This document shows positions 62,989 through 64,000 of a stretch of 64,000 nt of DNA, piece by piece; position 1 is the stretch's first letter; the number at the start of each line of letters is the position of its first letter. Source of the DNA: Thermodesulfovibrionales bacterium (GTDB lineage: Bacteria; Nitrospirota; Thermodesulfovibrionia; Thermodesulfovibrionales; Dissulfurispiraceae); the NCBI GenBank assembly GCA_020062545.1, contig JAGUWD010000020.1, positions 1 through 64,000 of the forward strand. Reading direction: 5' to 3'. A program made the position numbers and the translations under genes. Below the pieces are notes generated by a model. The model ran no database searches. It had not been told where the DNA came from and worked only from the letters and a program-made list of their open reading frames with translations.

Positions 62989-63022
62989 AAAGGGGGCTTT
63001 GTCCCCCCTTATGAAATCCCTC
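62989..63022. repeat. hairpin with C-rich dispersed repeat, copy 2
   Basis: AAGGGGG (62989-62996) with CCCCCTT (63004-63010) forms a G/C-rich hairpin between the M23 and bactofilin genes. The right part CTTTGTCCCCCCTTATGAAA resembles the tract in pth (35016-35045). Confidence 0.5.
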
Positions 63023-63870
63023 TAACTATTATTTTTAATAAAATCTATTGGATTTACCGGCTTGCCGTTATGCCATACCTCATAGTGCAGATGAGGCCCT
63101 GTAGTATTTCCTGTAGAGCCGACATGAGCTATGATATCTCCCCTCTTTACTTTCTGCCCTACCCTGACACCAATTGAACTGTTATGGGCATAAAATGTGG
63201 AATATCCAGATCCATGCTCTACAACTACGAGATTTCCGTTTCCTGCACTCCAGCCGGAAAAACTCACTATGCCGTCAGCAGTTGCCTTTACAGGCGTACC
63301 AGTGCCTGCCGAGATATCAAGCCCTGAATGGAATTCCTGTCCTCCGTATTTAGGGTTTTCCCTGTTGCCGAATCCCGATGTTATCCTTCCTATAATAGGC
63401 CAGCCCTTTGGAGTAGACATGTATATGTCTTTCTGGTTTTTCAGAAAATCCTGAATCTCTGTAACTCTCTCGATGGTATTCTTTATCTGGTCTTTCAACA
63501 GGTCCATATCCAGTGAGCCTGCGTCATGAATATTAACTTTTGCATCCACATTTTCAAGTATCTTTTCCTTGCTCTTAAATGATAAAAGCCTTTTAAACTC
63601 CGACTCTGCCTTTTCCAGCATGGATATGGTTGTTTTAAGCTCCACAAACTGGCCCATATAAAAATTCAATTTGCTTTTCATATTGTAGTATTCGATGGTG
63701 TCTATGGCAACCGAGACGACATAGATGGAGCCGACCAGCCATAATATCACGGATGACACAACGCCGACGGATGGGAGTTTTATATTGATTGTCCGCTTGC
63801 TGTCATGAGGTATGAGCATTATAGTGATGGGGGTGAAAAGTTTTCTAAAAAACCTTTTTAGTTTATACAT
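63022..63870 (-). CDS. M23-family metallopeptidase
   Basis: 282 residues. A membrane helix near residues 32-55 (LPSVGVVSSVILWLVGSIYV) is followed by a coiled-coil (about 60-150) and a LytM domain with zinc ligands in FHSGLDISAGTGTPVKATAD and TGPHLHYEVWHNGKPVNPID. It is a periplasmic peptidoglycan endopeptidase or its inactive regulator; the H-x3-D and HLH motifs are intact, so activity is expected. Overlaps the purM stop by 8 bp and precedes bactofilin. Confidence 0.92.
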   Translation of the reverse strand: MYKLKRFFRKLFTPITIMLIPHDSKRTINIKLPSVGVVSSVILWLVGSIYVVSVAIDTIEYYNMKSKLNFYMGQFVELKTTISMLEKAESEFKRLLSFKSKEKILENVDAKVNIHDAGSLDMDLLKDQIKNTIERVTEIQDFLKNQKDIYMSTPKGWPIIGRITSGFGNRENPKYGGQEFHSGLDISAGTGTPVKATADGIVSFSGWSAGNGNLVVVEHGSGYSTFYAHNSSIGVRVGQKVKRGDIIAHVGSTGNTTGPHLHYEVWHNGKPVNPIDFIKNNS

Positions 63871-64000
63871 AGCGTATCTTTTCTCCTCCTTTTTCTATAA
63901 ATCCAATATTGTAGGCGTCAAAGCCATATTGCTTTAAAGCGGAGATCGAAAGGTCGGAATTTTCTTTAGGTAATACTATAACATATCCGATACCCAGATT
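63863..64000 (-). CDS. purM: phosphoribosylformylglycinamidine cyclo-ligase (C-terminal part)
   Basis: The frame enters from the right edge and encodes 45 residues to TAA: NLGIGYVIVLPKENSDLSIS, then ALKQYGFDAYNIGFIEKGGE and KIRYV. This matches the C-terminal NMGIGxVLVVP...AYxIGxI region of PurM (AIR synthetase). The gene continues outside the window. Confidence 0.82.
   Translation of the reverse strand, partial: NLGIGYVIVLPKENSDLSISALKQYGFDAYNIGFIEKGGEKIRYV

Overview
This 64-kb window is a typical, gene-dense bacterial chromosome segment of moderate G+C content. It suggests an anaerobic or microaerophilic Gram-negative bacterium. The supporting evidence is a selenocysteine formate dehydrogenase with Tat signal, HypD, two MoeA proteins, a radical-SAM heme-type enzyme beside HemE, lipoproteins, and AmpG/NagZ-type wall recycling. 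The style resembles Nitrospirota (Thermodesulfovibrio-like) or deltaproteobacterial lineages; that placement is inference from gene content only.

Layout. 1-2.6 kb: two MacB/FtsX-type ABC permeases. 2.6-7.2 kb: DMT transporter, nicotinate phosphoribosyltransferase, HD-GYP protein, RarA. 7.4-10.5 kb (minus): isochorismatase-like hydrolase, CoaD, RsmD, DUF2301 membrane protein and PurN, with a 174-bp MITE-like element between the last two. 10.5-11.4 kb: a VapC-like toxin with two antitoxin-like genes. 11.4-15.2 kb: HemE, a radical-SAM/SPASM heme-type enzyme and HflX. 15.4-19.8 kb is an accessory island: an IS256-family element, a secreted protein gene broken by one in-frame stop, a large secreted protein and a dispersed palindrome. 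19.9-24.7 kb: a peptidase M1-ChaN-PDZ fusion, a small holin-like protein and a DUF362 ferredoxin-like protein behind a strongly structured leader. 24.7-28.2 kb is rich in RNA: a candidate small RNA with a consensus promoter and an exposed anti-Shine-Dalgarno loop, 6S RNA, another stem-bounded element, then rny-ymdB. 29-39.5 kb: OsmC, HypD, MoeA, PepA, Pth, RplY, Prs, tRNA-Gln, IspE and a TPR lipoprotein. 39.5-40.9 kb: a radical SAM/SPASM enzyme followed by a 20-codon Cys-rich peptide gene and a terminator, which I read as a RiPP-like system. 40.9-51.3 kb: a scattered peptidoglycan-recycling set (NagZ, AmpG, DUF1460, NagA, a fused MurU-AmgK, NamZ) with M48 and U32 peptidases and an rnhA remnant. 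51.5-55 kb: LivHMGF. 55-62.5 kb: formate dehydrogenase operon (FdhA with Sec, FdhB, cytochrome b, FdhE, MoeA-PBP fusion). 62.6-64 kb: bactofilin, M23 peptidase and the end of PurM.

The most unusual signals are these. (1) The SPASM enzyme plus 20-residue TCKCKGSC peptide. (2) The small RNA at 24736-24796. (3) The 143-nt structured leader at 23458-23600. (4) More than a dozen tracts of degenerate 7-bp or 8-bp tandem units, several lying in frame inside conserved genes or supplying start codons. (5) A MurU-AmgK fusion in a complete-looking MurNAc recycling route. All functional statements rest on motif recognition by eye; no database search was run.
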